In this document: in pieces, positions 49,503-61,300 of the stretch
Numbering within the stretch: position 1 is the first letter of the stretch
How the letters are laid out: every line of letters begins with the position of its first letter
Assembly: GCA_963682175.1 (NCBI GenBank)
Contig: OY821775.1
Location: 5,332,001-5,396,000 of the forward strand
Direction of reading: 5' to 3'
DNA length: 64,000 nt
From: Triglochin maritima
Taxonomy: Eukaryota > Streptophyta > Magnoliopsida > Alismatales > Juncaginaceae
The notes under the pieces: model-generated
The model's database searches: none
The model's input: only the letters and a program-made list of their open reading frames with translations
What the model was told of the DNA's origin: nothing
Made by a program: the position numbers and the translations under genes

Positions 49503-49696
49503 CACCACATCCACATGCCAGGTTGTATCTATTTAGCCGGAGGTATGCTGTAACTTATGCTTTGATTTTGGATGTTCTTATAGTTTAGTTCTGGCAACGT
49601 ACTCCGACTTTGTGGCATTACCGGTTACCCATCTCTTGTTTTTATGTTTTATCACATAAAAATAGGTTTTTGGATTTTTCTTCTTGTTGTTATTTG

Positions 49697-49778
49697 GGTT
49701 GTCTGGAATCTCTCTTTGATAATGGAGCTGCTCCATTGGTTGTCTGGAATCTCTCTTTGATAATGGAACTGCTCCATT
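49697..49778. repeat. Tandem duplication, 41-bp unit, in the MYC 3' flank
   Basis: Two copies (49697-49737, 49738-49778) differing at one base (GGAGCTGCTCC versus GGAACTGCTCC). The unit includes the dyad GGAGCTGCTCC. It lies about 200 bp after the stop and could be within the 3' UTR. Confidence 0.8.
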
Positions 49779-49799
49779 GGAGCGATCATCAGATATTCA

Positions 49800-51400
49800 T
49801 GATATGAAGCACTTCCAAGTGTGCAGGTGTTAGTTCGATCAGATGTGTCTAATTTCAATGCTTTTGCTAATGCTGAACTCATAATCAGCTTGCAGTCATG
49901 CAATGATCTACATATAGTTGAGCACACTTAGCGCAGAACATGTTAGTTTTTTTGTCACTTAAAAGCAATTCACAAACATGTCTTGTGAAGCACCATATAG
50001 GTAATTTAATTGTAATCCTAGATGAGGAAGTCTCAGTCCCATTCATAATGATTGAAACAAACATCTAACTAAGAGCCTTATAATTCCTTCACAGAGTTTT
50101 TTTTGTTGAGAATGTTTGGTAAATTCATTAAAAGACATTATGATGGAATAAACACCTGGTTCAGGGCTTGTAATTTCCTTCCCAAAGTCGTATGTCATAC
50201 TGTTTCTACTCCAATGAGCTATTCCCGGTGGGGTTATTCTTGCGAAAGTGACCTTGGTGATTGATTTGCAAGATACCAAGCGCTGGTCCCGGCATGCCTT
50301 TGCTTAATGCTTTTCTATCCTTTCCTGTTGCCACTTGCTGATTTCGCAGGTGTGAATACCAGCCATTTCAGATTTTTGTAGGACTCTGCCTGGGAAATAA
50401 AAAGTTGGTCTCATATTATCAAATAAAAACAAAAAAGTTTCAATGCGCACGTTTTTCTTTTCCGGACCAGCATGGGCCATTGGCCGAATTAGTATCTTCT
50501 GGCTAATATCCTCCCGAGTCCCAACAATGTGAAATTTATGTGATGACCTTCCTTCTACCGTATTTGTTTGTTTTTTGATAAGTGGTGGCTATTAAATTCA
50601 ATCAACTTTGATTTAGTTTGAGTATTAATTAGATGGAGTAGAAGGTAAGGTCTCATCTCAGTTTCTGAATGTGATATGTGAGATGTGAATTCACAATCCG
50701 TCTACTTGTTTTCATATTTTGAGAATTTAACCCTTCCTGCTATTGTATCCGTGGCCTTTGATTTTTCGTGGAGTGGAGGAAAGCAGATGTCGAACATGTC
50801 AGGTGGTGTCGTTTCTGCATTAGTTTTGGGGAAAGAACTGACCAATTAGATCAAGCTACGGTGGAAATAACGTCAATCGCATTAGACCTCGTATGGAACC
50901 ATAAGCGAGGTAGTGGACTGGTGGTTAGTGGATTGCGATGACAAGTTTAATTGGTCTTCCAAAATGGAATTATTACGAGCAATTGGTCGGTGCCACATAA
51001 CACTACGACTGGTATTGGTGCTTTGTTAATAAGTGTTTCGCACTTTAGCAACGAGTCACTTGTTGGGTGAATGATCGAGATTAGATTCTTGTCGATTTTA
51101 ACCTTTATTGCCGTGATTGCCCAAAGTATTAAAGGATAGTTACAACTTAAGACTCCAGGAATAGCTTCAGAATTGGTAATATTGTAATAGGAATATGATT
51201 TATGAAAGCTGCTCGTCACGGACGCGCTATACGTGGACATCCATGTTAACCCTTACGTGGCCAAAGCAAGGATGTTTTTCTTTTTTTGTTTTTTCTTCCT
51301 CATGTCCACTCAAATCACATTAAATGCGTTTCAACTCAGCACATTCTCTCTCTCCACGCAAATACAAATATGATGAAACTATTTTTTCTTCTTCATTCTT
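49800..51400. other. Spacer downstream of the MYC gene
   Basis: AT-rich, no supported coding sequence. Minus frames at 50043-50279 and 50947-51240 have no recognisable motifs. Confidence 0.4.
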
Positions 51401-51403
51401 TCT

Positions 51404-51885
51404 CTCCGGAATAAATCACCATTTCCAGCAAGATATTATTTCGAAGAATCGTCTGATGCCGACTCTCAGGGTTCTTCACAACGTAAGCAACGTGAATGGG
51501 ACGGTCGATGACACTATTTCTTTCTTCTTCATTCTTTTTCGTGTAACAGTGCAGCAAATATGTTGTGGTGCCCTGTTGGAGTGTCCGTAACAGAAAAAGA
51601 ATGAAGAAGAAAGAAAGAGTGTCAACGACCGTCCCATTAACGCTGCTTACGTTGTGAAGAACCCTGGGAGTCGGCATCAGACGCTTCTTCGAAATAATAT
51701 CTTGCTCGAAATGATGATTTATTCCGGAGAGAGGTAAAACGCTCCGTGGTGAAGACTTACGTCTGTTCGGTTTATGTTGTACCTCTCTCCGTAATAAATC
51801 ACCATTTCGAGCAAGATATTACGTCGAAGAAGCGTCTGATGCCGACTCTCAGGGTTCTTCACAACGTAAGCAGCGTGAATGGGTC
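51404..51885. repeat. Hairpin-forming inverted repeat with a third direct copy
   Basis: Arm 1 (about 51404-51545) and arm 2 (about 51592-51735) are reverse complements separated by about 45 bp. Both contain GTTCTTCACAACGTAAGC or its complement. A third copy in arm-1 orientation follows at about 51783-51883. Next come two copies of GTTACATCGTTGCTTCACGA (about 51887 and 51945). The array then runs straight into the 22-bp satellite. The frames on both strands in this block arise from the palindrome. Confidence 0.75.
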
Positions 51886-52012
51886 TGTTACATCGTTGCT
51901 TCACGAAGTCGCACCAACAAGAGAAGAGAAAGTTCAAGATGAATGTTACATCGTTGCTTCACGAAGTCGCACCAAAACCTGGGGATCCTGATTTCTCTGA
52001 TTGGGACATGAA

Positions 52013-53670
52013 TATGTTGTGTGTCTGTTCGGTTTAATTTGTGTGTCTGTTCGGTTTAATTTGTGTGTCTGTTCGGAATATGTTGTGAGTCTGTTCGGAA
52101 TAAGTTGTGTGTCTGTTCGGTTTAAGTTGTGTGTCTGTTCGGTTTAAGTTGTGTGTCTGTTCGGAATATGTTATGTGTCTGTTCGGTTTAAGTTGTATGT
52201 CTGTTCGGTTTAAGTTGTGTGTCAGTTCGGAATATGTTGTGTGTCTGTTCGGAATAAGTTGTGGGTTTGTTCGGAATAAGTTGTGTGTCTGTTCCGATTA
52301 AGTTGTCTGTCTGTTCGGAATATGTTGTGTGTCTGTTCAGAATATGTTGTGGGTCTGTTCGGAATAAGTTGAGGGTTTGTTCGGAATAAGTTGTGTGTAT
52401 GTTCCGATTAAGTTGTCTGTCTGTTCGGAATATGTTGTGTGTCTGTTCGGTTTAAGTTGTGTGTCTGTTCGGAATATGTTGTGAGTCTGTTCGGAATAAG
52501 TTGTGGGTCTGTTCGGTCTAAGTTGTATGTATGTTCGGTCTAAGTTATGTGTCTGTTCGGAATAAGTTATGTGTCTGTTCGGTTTAAGTTGTGTGTATGT
52601 TCGGAATATGTTATGTGTCTGTTCGGTTTAAGTTGTGTGTCTGTTCGGAATAAGTTGTGTGTCTGTTCGGAATAAGTTGTGAGTCTGCTCCGTTTAAGTT
52701 GTAAGTTGTGTCTCTGTTCGGTTTAAGTTGTGTGTCTGTTTGGAATATGTTGTGAGTCTGTTCGGAATAAGTTGTGGGTTTGTTCGGAATAAGTTGTGTG
52801 TCTGTTCGGTTTAAGTTGTATGTATGTTCGGTTTAAGTTGTGTGTCTGTTCGGAATATGTTGTATGTATGTTCGGTTTAAGTTGTGTGTCTGTTCGGAAT
52901 ATGTTGTGTGTCTGTTCGGTTTAAGTTGTATGTCTGTTCCGTTTAAGTTGTAAGTTGTGTCTCTGTTCGGTTTAAGTTGTGTGTCTGTTCGAAATATGTT
53001 GTGAGTCTGTTCGGAATAAGTTGTGGGTTTGTTCGGAATACGTTGTGTGTTTGTTCGGTTTAAGTTGTATGTCTGTTCGGTTTAAGTTGTGTGTCTGTTC
53101 GGAATATGTTGTATGTCTGTTCGGTTTAAGTTGTATGTCTGTTCGGTTTAAGTTGTAAGTTGTGTCTCTGTTCGGTTTAAGTTGTGTGTATATTCGGAAT
53201 ATGTTGTGGGTCTGTTCGGAATAAGTTGTGTGTCTGTTCCTATTAAGTTGTCTGTCTGTTCGGAATATGTTATGTGTCTGTTCGGAATATGTTGTGTGTC
53301 TGTTCGGATTAAGTTGTCTGTCTGTTCGGAATAAGTTGTTCTGTCTGTTCGGAATATGTTGTGTGTCTGTTCGGAATATGTTGTGAGTCTGTTCGGAATA
53401 AGTTGCGTGTCTGTTCGGATTATGTTGTGCGTCTGTTCGGAATAAGTTGTGTGTCTATTCAGATTATGTTGTGCGTATGTTCGGAATAAGTTGTGTGTCT
53501 GTTCGGAATAAGGTGTGTGTCTGTTCGGATTAAGTTCTGTGTCTGTTCGGTTTAAGTTGTGTCTGTTCGGAATATGTTCTTTGTCTGTTCGGAATATGTT
53601 GTGGGTCTGTTCGGAATATGTTGTTTGTTTGTTCGGATTAAGTTGTGTTTCTGTTCGGAATAAGAAGAAA
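52013..53670. repeat. 22-bp satellite array, about 75 copies
   Basis: A unit of 22 bp with the constant core GTCTGTTCGG and a variable half (TTTAAGTTGTGT, AATATGTTGTGT or AATAAGTTGTGT types), repeated head to tail with no long interruption. Three units equal 66 bp, so the minus strand stays open for 260 codons (53148-53930) with a 22-residue period containing NRHT, SEQTHN and FRTD. This is an artefact of unit length, not a protein gene. Confidence 0.9.
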
Positions 53671-53674
53671 GTTT

Positions 53675-53910
53675 GGTGTCCGGAATAAGTGTATTTTCTG
53701 TCCTGAATAAGTGTATTTTTGTCCGGAATAAGTGTATTTTCTATCCGCAATAAAATAAGTGTATTTTCTTTCCGGAATAAGTGTATTTTTGTCCGGAATA
53801 AGTGTATTTTATGTCCGGAATAAGTGTATTTTCTGTCCGGAATAAGTATGAATTTCAACATAAACTGGACAACCATTCTACATAAACAGGACAAACTTTC
53901 TACATAAACA
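53675..53910. repeat. Second short tandem repeats (CCGGAATAAGTGTATTTT and CTACATAAACAGGACAAA)
   Basis: Seven to eight copies of a unit of about 20-22 bp with CCGGAATAAGTGTATTTT (53675-53850), followed by three copies of CTACATAAACAGGACAAA-like DNA (about 53850-53915). They appear derived from or fused to the preceding satellite, because both contain CGGAATAAGT. Confidence 0.75.
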
Positions 53911-54356
53911 GGACAAACTTTCAGTTCCATTTCTGGACAAAACTTAATAATAAAAAATATTATGATAAGTGTGGGATCTGCACGAATAAAGGGTCTGCAC
54001 GCTGTCCTAGGGTCTGCACACTGTCTTATCTGTGTATTGGGAAAGGAATCGTTGAACTTAAAGAACCGACGTTTTTTAAAAAGACAAAAACGCGCGAAGA
54101 GAAATTTCGCTGACTGTACGCTGACTCAAAGAAAATACCTGAGCTGTACATATCCACGTAAGGCGCGTCCGTGTATAACGACCCATTGTAATATTAAGTG
54201 ACGTGGAATGCATCTCTAGCAAAATTTATATCAAGCTCATTACGATGATGATGTTATGATAAGATATTTACGCTGCTTTATGACAAAAAGGTCCCCAGAT
54301 GGCCACATTTGTCTTCATGTTATTTAAAGTTCCCTTCGAAAAATAATCTAGTGAAC

Positions 54357-55573
54357 CCGTAATTTATATATATATATAAATTCTAAAATTATAAATTTAG
54401 GATTAAAAAAAATGGAATTCTACTCGGATCACGGGTGTGAACCCCGATCTGTCACCTTTTTTAAAAAACAAATTGCACGGATCGTGGATGTGAACCCCGA
54501 TCCGTGACTTTTTTATTTATTTTTATTTTTTTTGACTTTTGTTTTTTTTTCTGAAATTATTTTTAATCTTTTTTAAATATTTTTTTTCAAAATATGTTTT
54601 CTAATTATTATTATTTTTTATTTTTTTTCCAGAATCGAACTCCAAATTACGTTTACTATCTAGGATAACTGAGTGTGTTGAAAAGTTAGGTTATTTTATA
54701 CAATAAAAAAATAAATTCTCTTATCCAGAATAATAAATCATTTACAACTACATATTAAACAAACACTAAAACTAATTAAAACAAAAAAATTGGTGACGTT
54801 GTCAAAAATCCGTAGGGTATATACTCTCGTTACAAACATTTTTGGAAATTGATGTAGGAAAAAATTAAAAACAAAATTTAAAAAAATAATAACAATTAGA
54901 AAACATATTTTAAAAATAAAAATAATTAAAAAAACAGATTTAAAATGATTTAAAAAAAATCAAAACATAAAACACTAAAACTATTTGTTTAGGTTTAGTG
55001 ATTTATGTTGTGATTTTTTTAAATCATTTTTATCTGTTTTTTAATTATTATTATTTTCAAAATATGTTTTCTAATTGTTATTATTTTTTGAAATTTTGAA
55101 ATTTTGTTTTTAAATTTCTTGTGGATCGACTTCCAAAAATGTTTGAAATGAGTGTACACCTTACAGATTTTTGACAACGTCACCAATTTTTTGTTTTAAT
55201 TAGTTTTAGTGTTTGTTTAAGATTTAGTTGTAAATAATTTATTATTCTAGATAAGAGAATTTGTTTTTTATTGTATAAAATTACCTGACTTTTCAACACG
55301 CTCAGTTATCTATGTAATTTTGGAGGTCGATTTTGGAAAAAAAAATTAAAAAATAATAACAATTAGAAAACATATTTTGAAAAACAAAGATTAAAAATAA
55401 TTTCAAAAAAAAATAAAAACAGAAATAAAAAAATCGGGATTTAAACCCACGATCCGTGCAAAAAAATATATATAAAAGTGACGGATAGAGGGTGTGAACA
55501 CATATCGGAGTAGAATTCGATTTTTTTTTTAGTCCTAAATTTAGAAAAAATTTATTATATATTAAAATTACGG
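54357..55573. mobile_element. 1.2-kb near-perfect palindrome, Mutator-like fold-back element
   Basis: The arms start CCGTAATTTATATATA (left) and CCGTAATTTTAATATA (right, reverse complement) and pair along their length to a centre near 54990. GAATTCTACTC, GATCCGTG, AATTGGTGACGTTGTC and CATTTTTGGAA-type blocks occur on both sides. The flanks ctagtgaac (54348-54356) and ccagtgaag (55574-55582) match at seven of nine bases, a decayed 9-bp duplication. There is no coding content; the 131-residue minus frame is incidental. A long perfect hairpin of this kind is a plausible small-RNA source. Confidence 0.65.
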
Positions 55574-55661
55574 CCAGTGAAGCACCCATAACCCAACTAC
55601 CAGTTTTTTCTTTCCAATTTAATATACGTTGCGTCTTCTTTTCTTTATGTCTTAGTATTTT

Positions 55662-57613
55662 TGTAACGTACCCGAAAACAGCGGAAAATTTAAACAATAA
55701 TAAAGACCGTCAACGGTCAACACTGGGCACGTCACGGGAAACAAACCAACATATATAATATAAATATGATCCACGTGGAAGTCAAATATACAAACTGACT
55801 GTGATTACGACAAAAACTATACAATATGTAATCACCTAAAAAGGAAGAGACTGACAACTACAGGATCTGATCTCGGGGGCACCGTCCTCAGTCACCACCT
55901 CAAACCCTAACCCTGCTCGCTACCTGAAATGCAAACAAACAAACATGCCTGAGTTCCCTGCAGGAACCCCGTATACCAAACCTCCTAAAAATATAAAAAG
56001 GAATTAAAGACAATGCAATGCTATGCACATGATCATCCGCCTCGGGCCCACAATAATGCCCTCACCGCCTCCACGGCACTGAACCACTCCTGCCACTAGG
56101 GTCAAGTCAGTCCACCGCTGCCTCACAAGGGTCAGTCGACACCACTGCTCCCCAAAAGTGCAGGAAGGAACCCCCGGTACACGCCGCACCCAAAGAGCGA
56201 GTCAGCCCGCCGAATACACAACTCGGGTCAGACGACAGCCACTGCTCCCCCAAGAGTCGCCTAGCGCGCACCCTGCCGGAACATCCTCGGCCTACCGCTA
56301 AACCCTCGCAAACTGCCCAAGGTTTACGGTACACATCCCTCACACCCCGCTCGGTAAGAGAGGAAAATGGTAGTACAATAATACGCCTTCGTCGAAGGTG
56401 AAATCCGTAGCTCTCAAAGCCGGTAATCAACCGTCGCCTCGGAGCCGGTAGTCGACCTGACATCGACGGATCGCGTGTGGATAAATCCACCAACCTGCGG
56501 CAGATCGGTCGACCGCTACAAGCACACCGGTCGACCGGTCCCCCACACAGTACACAGTACTGTACAAACAAGTCTACCGGTCGAACCACGCCAACCGAAT
56601 TACCGACCAATCGGTCGAACAAAAGTCATCTAGCGGTCGACCGTTTGGAAGGTCTACGCTATACAATTTTATATAATATATATATCCGACCGGTCGAACC
56701 AAGGGGCCGTTCGACCGATAACAGGGATTTCAATATTTTGCCCAAGTCTCATTCGGTCGACCGGAACTGAAATACAGTTCGACCGAATCAACACAAGCAC
56801 TCTACCGCTTAATTAAATGCTCAGTCGGTCGACCGAGAGTTAAAGAGCGGTCGACCGTTTTGATGGTCAAAGCTCCCAACCGACTTAGCATCGAATGGAT
56901 CGGTCGAACAAAGTAAAGGACGTTCGACCGTTTAATAAGTCAAAATCCCCAACCGACCCATTCTCATCGTTATTCGGTCGACCGGCTAAGTGGTCCCGTT
57001 CGACCGATAACAGCATATCCCCTTTTTCCCGCACAAATCTGGCATAACGGTCGACCGTCTAACGACATCGTTCGACCGTTCGCGGGTAAACATCAATATA
57101 ATAATAGGATCGGTCGACTGCCCACAGGCACCGGTCGACCGATCGTCGTCTTCAACCTCTGAATTGGTTGAATTCCGACGGGGAATTCGACACCAACGTC
57201 GATCCCCAACACTCACAAGGCACAAGTGAGTTATATTGAAGATTTGGCATACCTTTTGGTCGAGTGAAGAAGCCTCCCAAGCTTGCACCACTTCACTCCA
57301 CTTCTTCTTCCTTCTTCTCCTTCTTCTCCTCTTCTTCTACTTCACCTTCTTCTTCTCCAACGAAATCTCCTCTCTTTCACTCTCTGGTAAATGCAAATGA
57401 TGAAGAAAACGTTTTAACAAAATCCTATCTTAACTATATATATCCATTCATCACCTCCATCTCCTCCAATCACCATTCACCTACAACCTTTCCAATTAAA
57501 ACTATCCACCTCAATCTCCACATGTCCAACACCTCCACCTCTCCATGCATGATTAATTAGAGTTAATTAAGTTTAGTTTAATTTAATTAGATTGCTTAGA
57601 TTAAGTTATTACA
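55662..57613 (-). mobile_element. 3' LTR of the minus-strand gypsy element
   Basis: Plus-strand limits are TGTAACGTACCC (left) and GTTATTACA (right), so on minus it begins TGTAATAAC and ends GGTACGTTACA. It is about 1952 bp. A TATATATA box on minus lies at plus 57435-57442, about 175 bp from the LTR start. A second AT-rich candidate is near 56660-56690. Between 56500 and 57140 about 18 CGGTCGACCG-like sites occur. The first 1128 bp (plus order) look identical to the copy at 62873. The 171- and 97-residue frames inside are repeated in both LTRs and are not supported as genes. Confidence 0.75.
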
Positions 57614-58340
57614 ATTTTACTCGAAGGATCAATGGATCATGCTTGGCATTTTTAACACATTTCAGGTCTCCATCACAAGTTGTGGGGGAAAACGTGGTGA
57701 TCTATATGGTTATGCGAGCGTTTATTATTACATTCACAGTTAAGTTGTGGCTTCAGCGGTCTTCGATTCTTCAACACGTTTTCATCTTTTTAATGGATTT
57801 GGTTTCTGTAGCTTTCGGAGGCTCAACCGTTAATATTTAATGCCAAACCGGTAAAGGAATTTACTATACACTGGAAAGTCACCAATCGTGGGGATTGTAT
57901 TTTATTTCTCATAAAACATAAATCTGAGACTACTGTTAACCGCGTCCGGGCTCTTCTCGTGCGTCATGTTTTCTCCTTAGTCACATCAGTTTTTCTCTAT
58001 ACCACGTCAGCACAAACCAACCCCCAAATTTTCCTTAAGACTATCCTTAACCGGGCTACTGTAGACGGGCGACATTGTAATGCGCTCGACCACGTAGGCC
58101 AGATGGGACATTTTCCACCCGCCTGGGTGGAAAATCGGGCGGGTTCCCCCATTGGGTAATGTTTTTTAATATAAAAATATATTTAAATATGTTAATAATT
58201 AGTTTAAATCGTTTTTCAAATATATTTTTATAAAAATATGTTTTTATGCTTCCTGACATCCTCCTGACATCCTCCTAAAAATATGTTTAAATATGCTTCC
58301 TGACATCTCTATAAAAATATGTTTAAATATGCTTCCTGAC
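57614..58340. mobile_element. Insertion between pol and the 3' LTR, including Harbinger MITE sequence
   Basis: In Tekay/Del-like elements this interval is normally short and ends in a purine tract. Here it is about 730 bp and that tract is missing. It holds unidentified sequence (57627-57920), then two tandem copies of Harbinger-end-like DNA (ACTACTGTTAACCG near 57930 and ACTATCCTTAACCGGG near 58037). AT-rich sequence related to the MITE at 8.2 kb follows (TTTTTCAAATATATTTTTAT). At 58245-58345 the motif CTTCCTGACATC with ATATGTTTAAATATG is repeated two to three times, joining it to the end of pol. Confidence 0.5.
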
Positions 58341-61300
58341 ATCCTCCTCAATCTCCCAGGTAGCCTCTCTGACACTGTGATGCTGCCACCTGACCTTCAC
58401 CATCGGAATCGCTCTCCTCCTGAGCTGATGTACCATCTGATCCACAATCTCAACTGGTCTCTCATCTAATGACAAAATATCTCTATCACATGAGCTGGAT
58501 CGGCCACGTACTTCCTCAGCATAGAAACATGGAAGACGTTGTGAAGTCCTGCGAACTGTGGCGGTAGAGCAATCCTATATGCCACCTCACCGACCCGATC
58601 CAATATCTCAAAAGGTCCAACATATCTCGGACTCAGCTTCCCCTTCTTCCCGAATCTCATCACACCTCTGGAAGGTGAGATCTTCAGGAAGACATGATCT
58701 CCTACATCAAAAGTCAGCTCACGCCTCCGCGTATCAGCATAACTCTTCTGCCTGCTCTGTGCTGTAGCTAGTCGTCTCCGAATCACGTCAACCTTCTCTG
58801 AATACAACTGGATAATGTCAGGTCCAACTAGCTGTCTCTCGCCCACATCACTCCAGCATACCGGCGATCTACACGGTCTCCCGTATAATGCCTCATAGGG
58901 TGCCATCCCAATACTCGAGTGGTAGCTGTTGTTGTAGGCGAACTCGATCAGCGGCAAATGCTCATCCCACTGCCCTGCCCAGTCAAGTGTGCACGCTCTC
59001 AGCATGTCCTCCAATGTCTGTATCGTCCGCTCTGACTGGCCATCTGTCTGCGGATGAAAAGTTGTACTAAACTTCAGACGTGTCCCCAGTGCTCTGTGTA
59101 AACTCTCCCAAAATCTCGAAGTGAATCTGGGATCTCTGTCTGAAATGATACTGACTGGTACGCCATGAATTCTGACAATCTCATCAATATATAACTTAGC
59201 TAGACCCTCCAGAGCAAGAGTGGTCTTAATAGCTAAGAAATGCGCCGACTTGGTCAGTCGATCGACTATAACCCAAATCGCATCGTGGAATCTCCGTGTC
59301 TTCGGTAGCCCCGTAACAAAATCCATCGCCACGTGCTCCCACTTCCACTCGGGCAACTCAATCCTCTGCATCTGCCCTGCTGGTCTCTGGTGCTCGATCT
59401 TCACCTGCTGACAGACCAAACACCTCGACACGAAGTCTGCAACGTCTTTCTTCATACCTCGCCACCAGAAGTTCCGCTGCAGGTCTTTGTACATCTTGGT
59501 GCTCCCTGGATGAATGGAATATCTCGATCTGTGTGCCTCCTCCATGATATCATGTCTCAGGTCCTCTGTCTTCGGCACCCAGATACGGTCTCTGAATCTC
59601 AGACCTCCGTCCACTCCAACTCTGAAGTCTGACCCATCTCTGGCAGCTAACTGTAACAAACTGCTCAACTCCTCATCTGTAGTCTGAGCATGAATCACTG
59701 CTGATACTGTCTGAGGCTCTACTCTCAATCCGGCAATCACTGCGCCCTCAGAGCTATCAGCAAATGGCCTCCACTCTGCTAAAGACTCTAGTAGTCTCCA
59801 CTCCTGAATGCATAGGCCTGCTACTGATACCTCCACCTTCCGGCTCAAAGCGTCTGCAACTGTGTTCGCCTTCCCCGGATGGTAAGAGATAGTGAAGTCA
59901 TAGTCCTTAATGAACTCAAGCCATCTGCGCTGCCTCATGTTCAGCTCCTTCTGCGAGAACAGGTACTTCAGACTCTGATGATCTGTAAACACCTCGAACT
60001 GCTCGCCATAAAGATAGTGTCTCCAGGTCTTCAGTGCGTGAACCACTGCTGCTAACTCCAAATCATGTGTCGGGTAATTCCTCTCATGGACCTTCAGCTG
60101 TCTGGATGCGTACGCGATCACCCTCCCGTGCTGCATAAGTACACATCCTAAGCCAACACCTGAAGCGTCGCTATAAATCACGAATCCACCCGTGCCACTC
60201 GGCAATGATAAAACTGGTGCTGTGGTCAACAGTCTCTTCAACTCCTGAAAGCTGTCCTCGCACTTCTGCGACCAAACAAAAGTGACTCCCTTCTGCGTCA
60301 GAGCCGTCAGTGGTGCTGCTAATCTCGAGAAGTCTTTGATGAAGCGACGGTAATAACCCGCCAGTCCAACAAAGCTCCTAATCTCCGTCACGCTCGTAGG
60401 GGTCCTCCACTGTGTCACTGCCTCTACCTTCGCCGGATCCACTGATATCCCCTCTGCCGATACAATGTGTCCGAGGAATGCCACTCTGTCCAACCAAAAC
60501 TCGCACTTTGAGAACTTAGCATATAACTGCTGAGCCCTCAAGATGCTGAGTACAATCCTCAGATGCTCTCTGTGCTGCTCCACATCTGGTGAATAGATCA
60601 AAATGTCATCCACGAAGACAATCACAAATATATCAATATACTGCCTGAATGTCCGGTGCATCAGATCCATGAACGTTGCCGGAGCATTCGTCAATCCAAA
60701 TGGCATCACCAAGAACTCATAGTGTCCATATCTCGTCCTAAAAGCTGTCTTCTGGATGTCCTCATCTCGGATCCTCAACTGGTGATATCCTGAACGCAGG
60801 TCAATCTTCGAGAAAACCTTCGCTGACTGCACCTGATCAAAGAGGTCCTCAATCCTAGGTAAGGGATACCTATTCTTCACCGTCACCTGGTTCAGCATCC
60901 TGTAGTCTATGCACATCCTCAATGATCTGTCCTTCTTCTTCACAAACAAAACTGGTGCACCCCAAGGCGAGACGCTCGGTCTGATAAATCCAGAGTCCAT
61001 CAACTCCTGCAACTGCTTCTTCAACTCTGTCAACTCAGCAGGTGCCATCCGGTACGGAGCCTTCGACTGTGGTGTAGTGCCAGCTACCAACTCAATGCCA
61101 AACTCCAACTCCCGGTGTGGTGGTAATCCTGGAATCTCCGCTGGAAAAACATCTGCGAACTCCTGCACCACCTCAATGTCCTCTAGCCTCTGAGACTCTG
61201 CCTCCGCAACCACAAGTGTCGCCAGAAATGCTGCACAACCCTGCTGCAACAATCTCTGAGCTCTCACAGCAGATACAATAATGCGACTCCCTCTGCTTCT

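Noticed and set aside
52013..53670. CRISPR-like array
   Set aside because: Contiguous 22-bp units without unique spacers, in a plant nuclear genome.
53148..53930. 260-residue minus-strand frame as a repeat protein
   Set aside because: It is wholly inside the 22-bp satellite and the second repeat. Openness follows from unit length and lack of stops; no domain or start context is seen.
56107..56622. 171-residue minus frame, identical again at 63318-63833
   Set aside because: Conservation is due to the LTR pair being identical, not to selection. It lies inside the LTR and has no recognisable domain.
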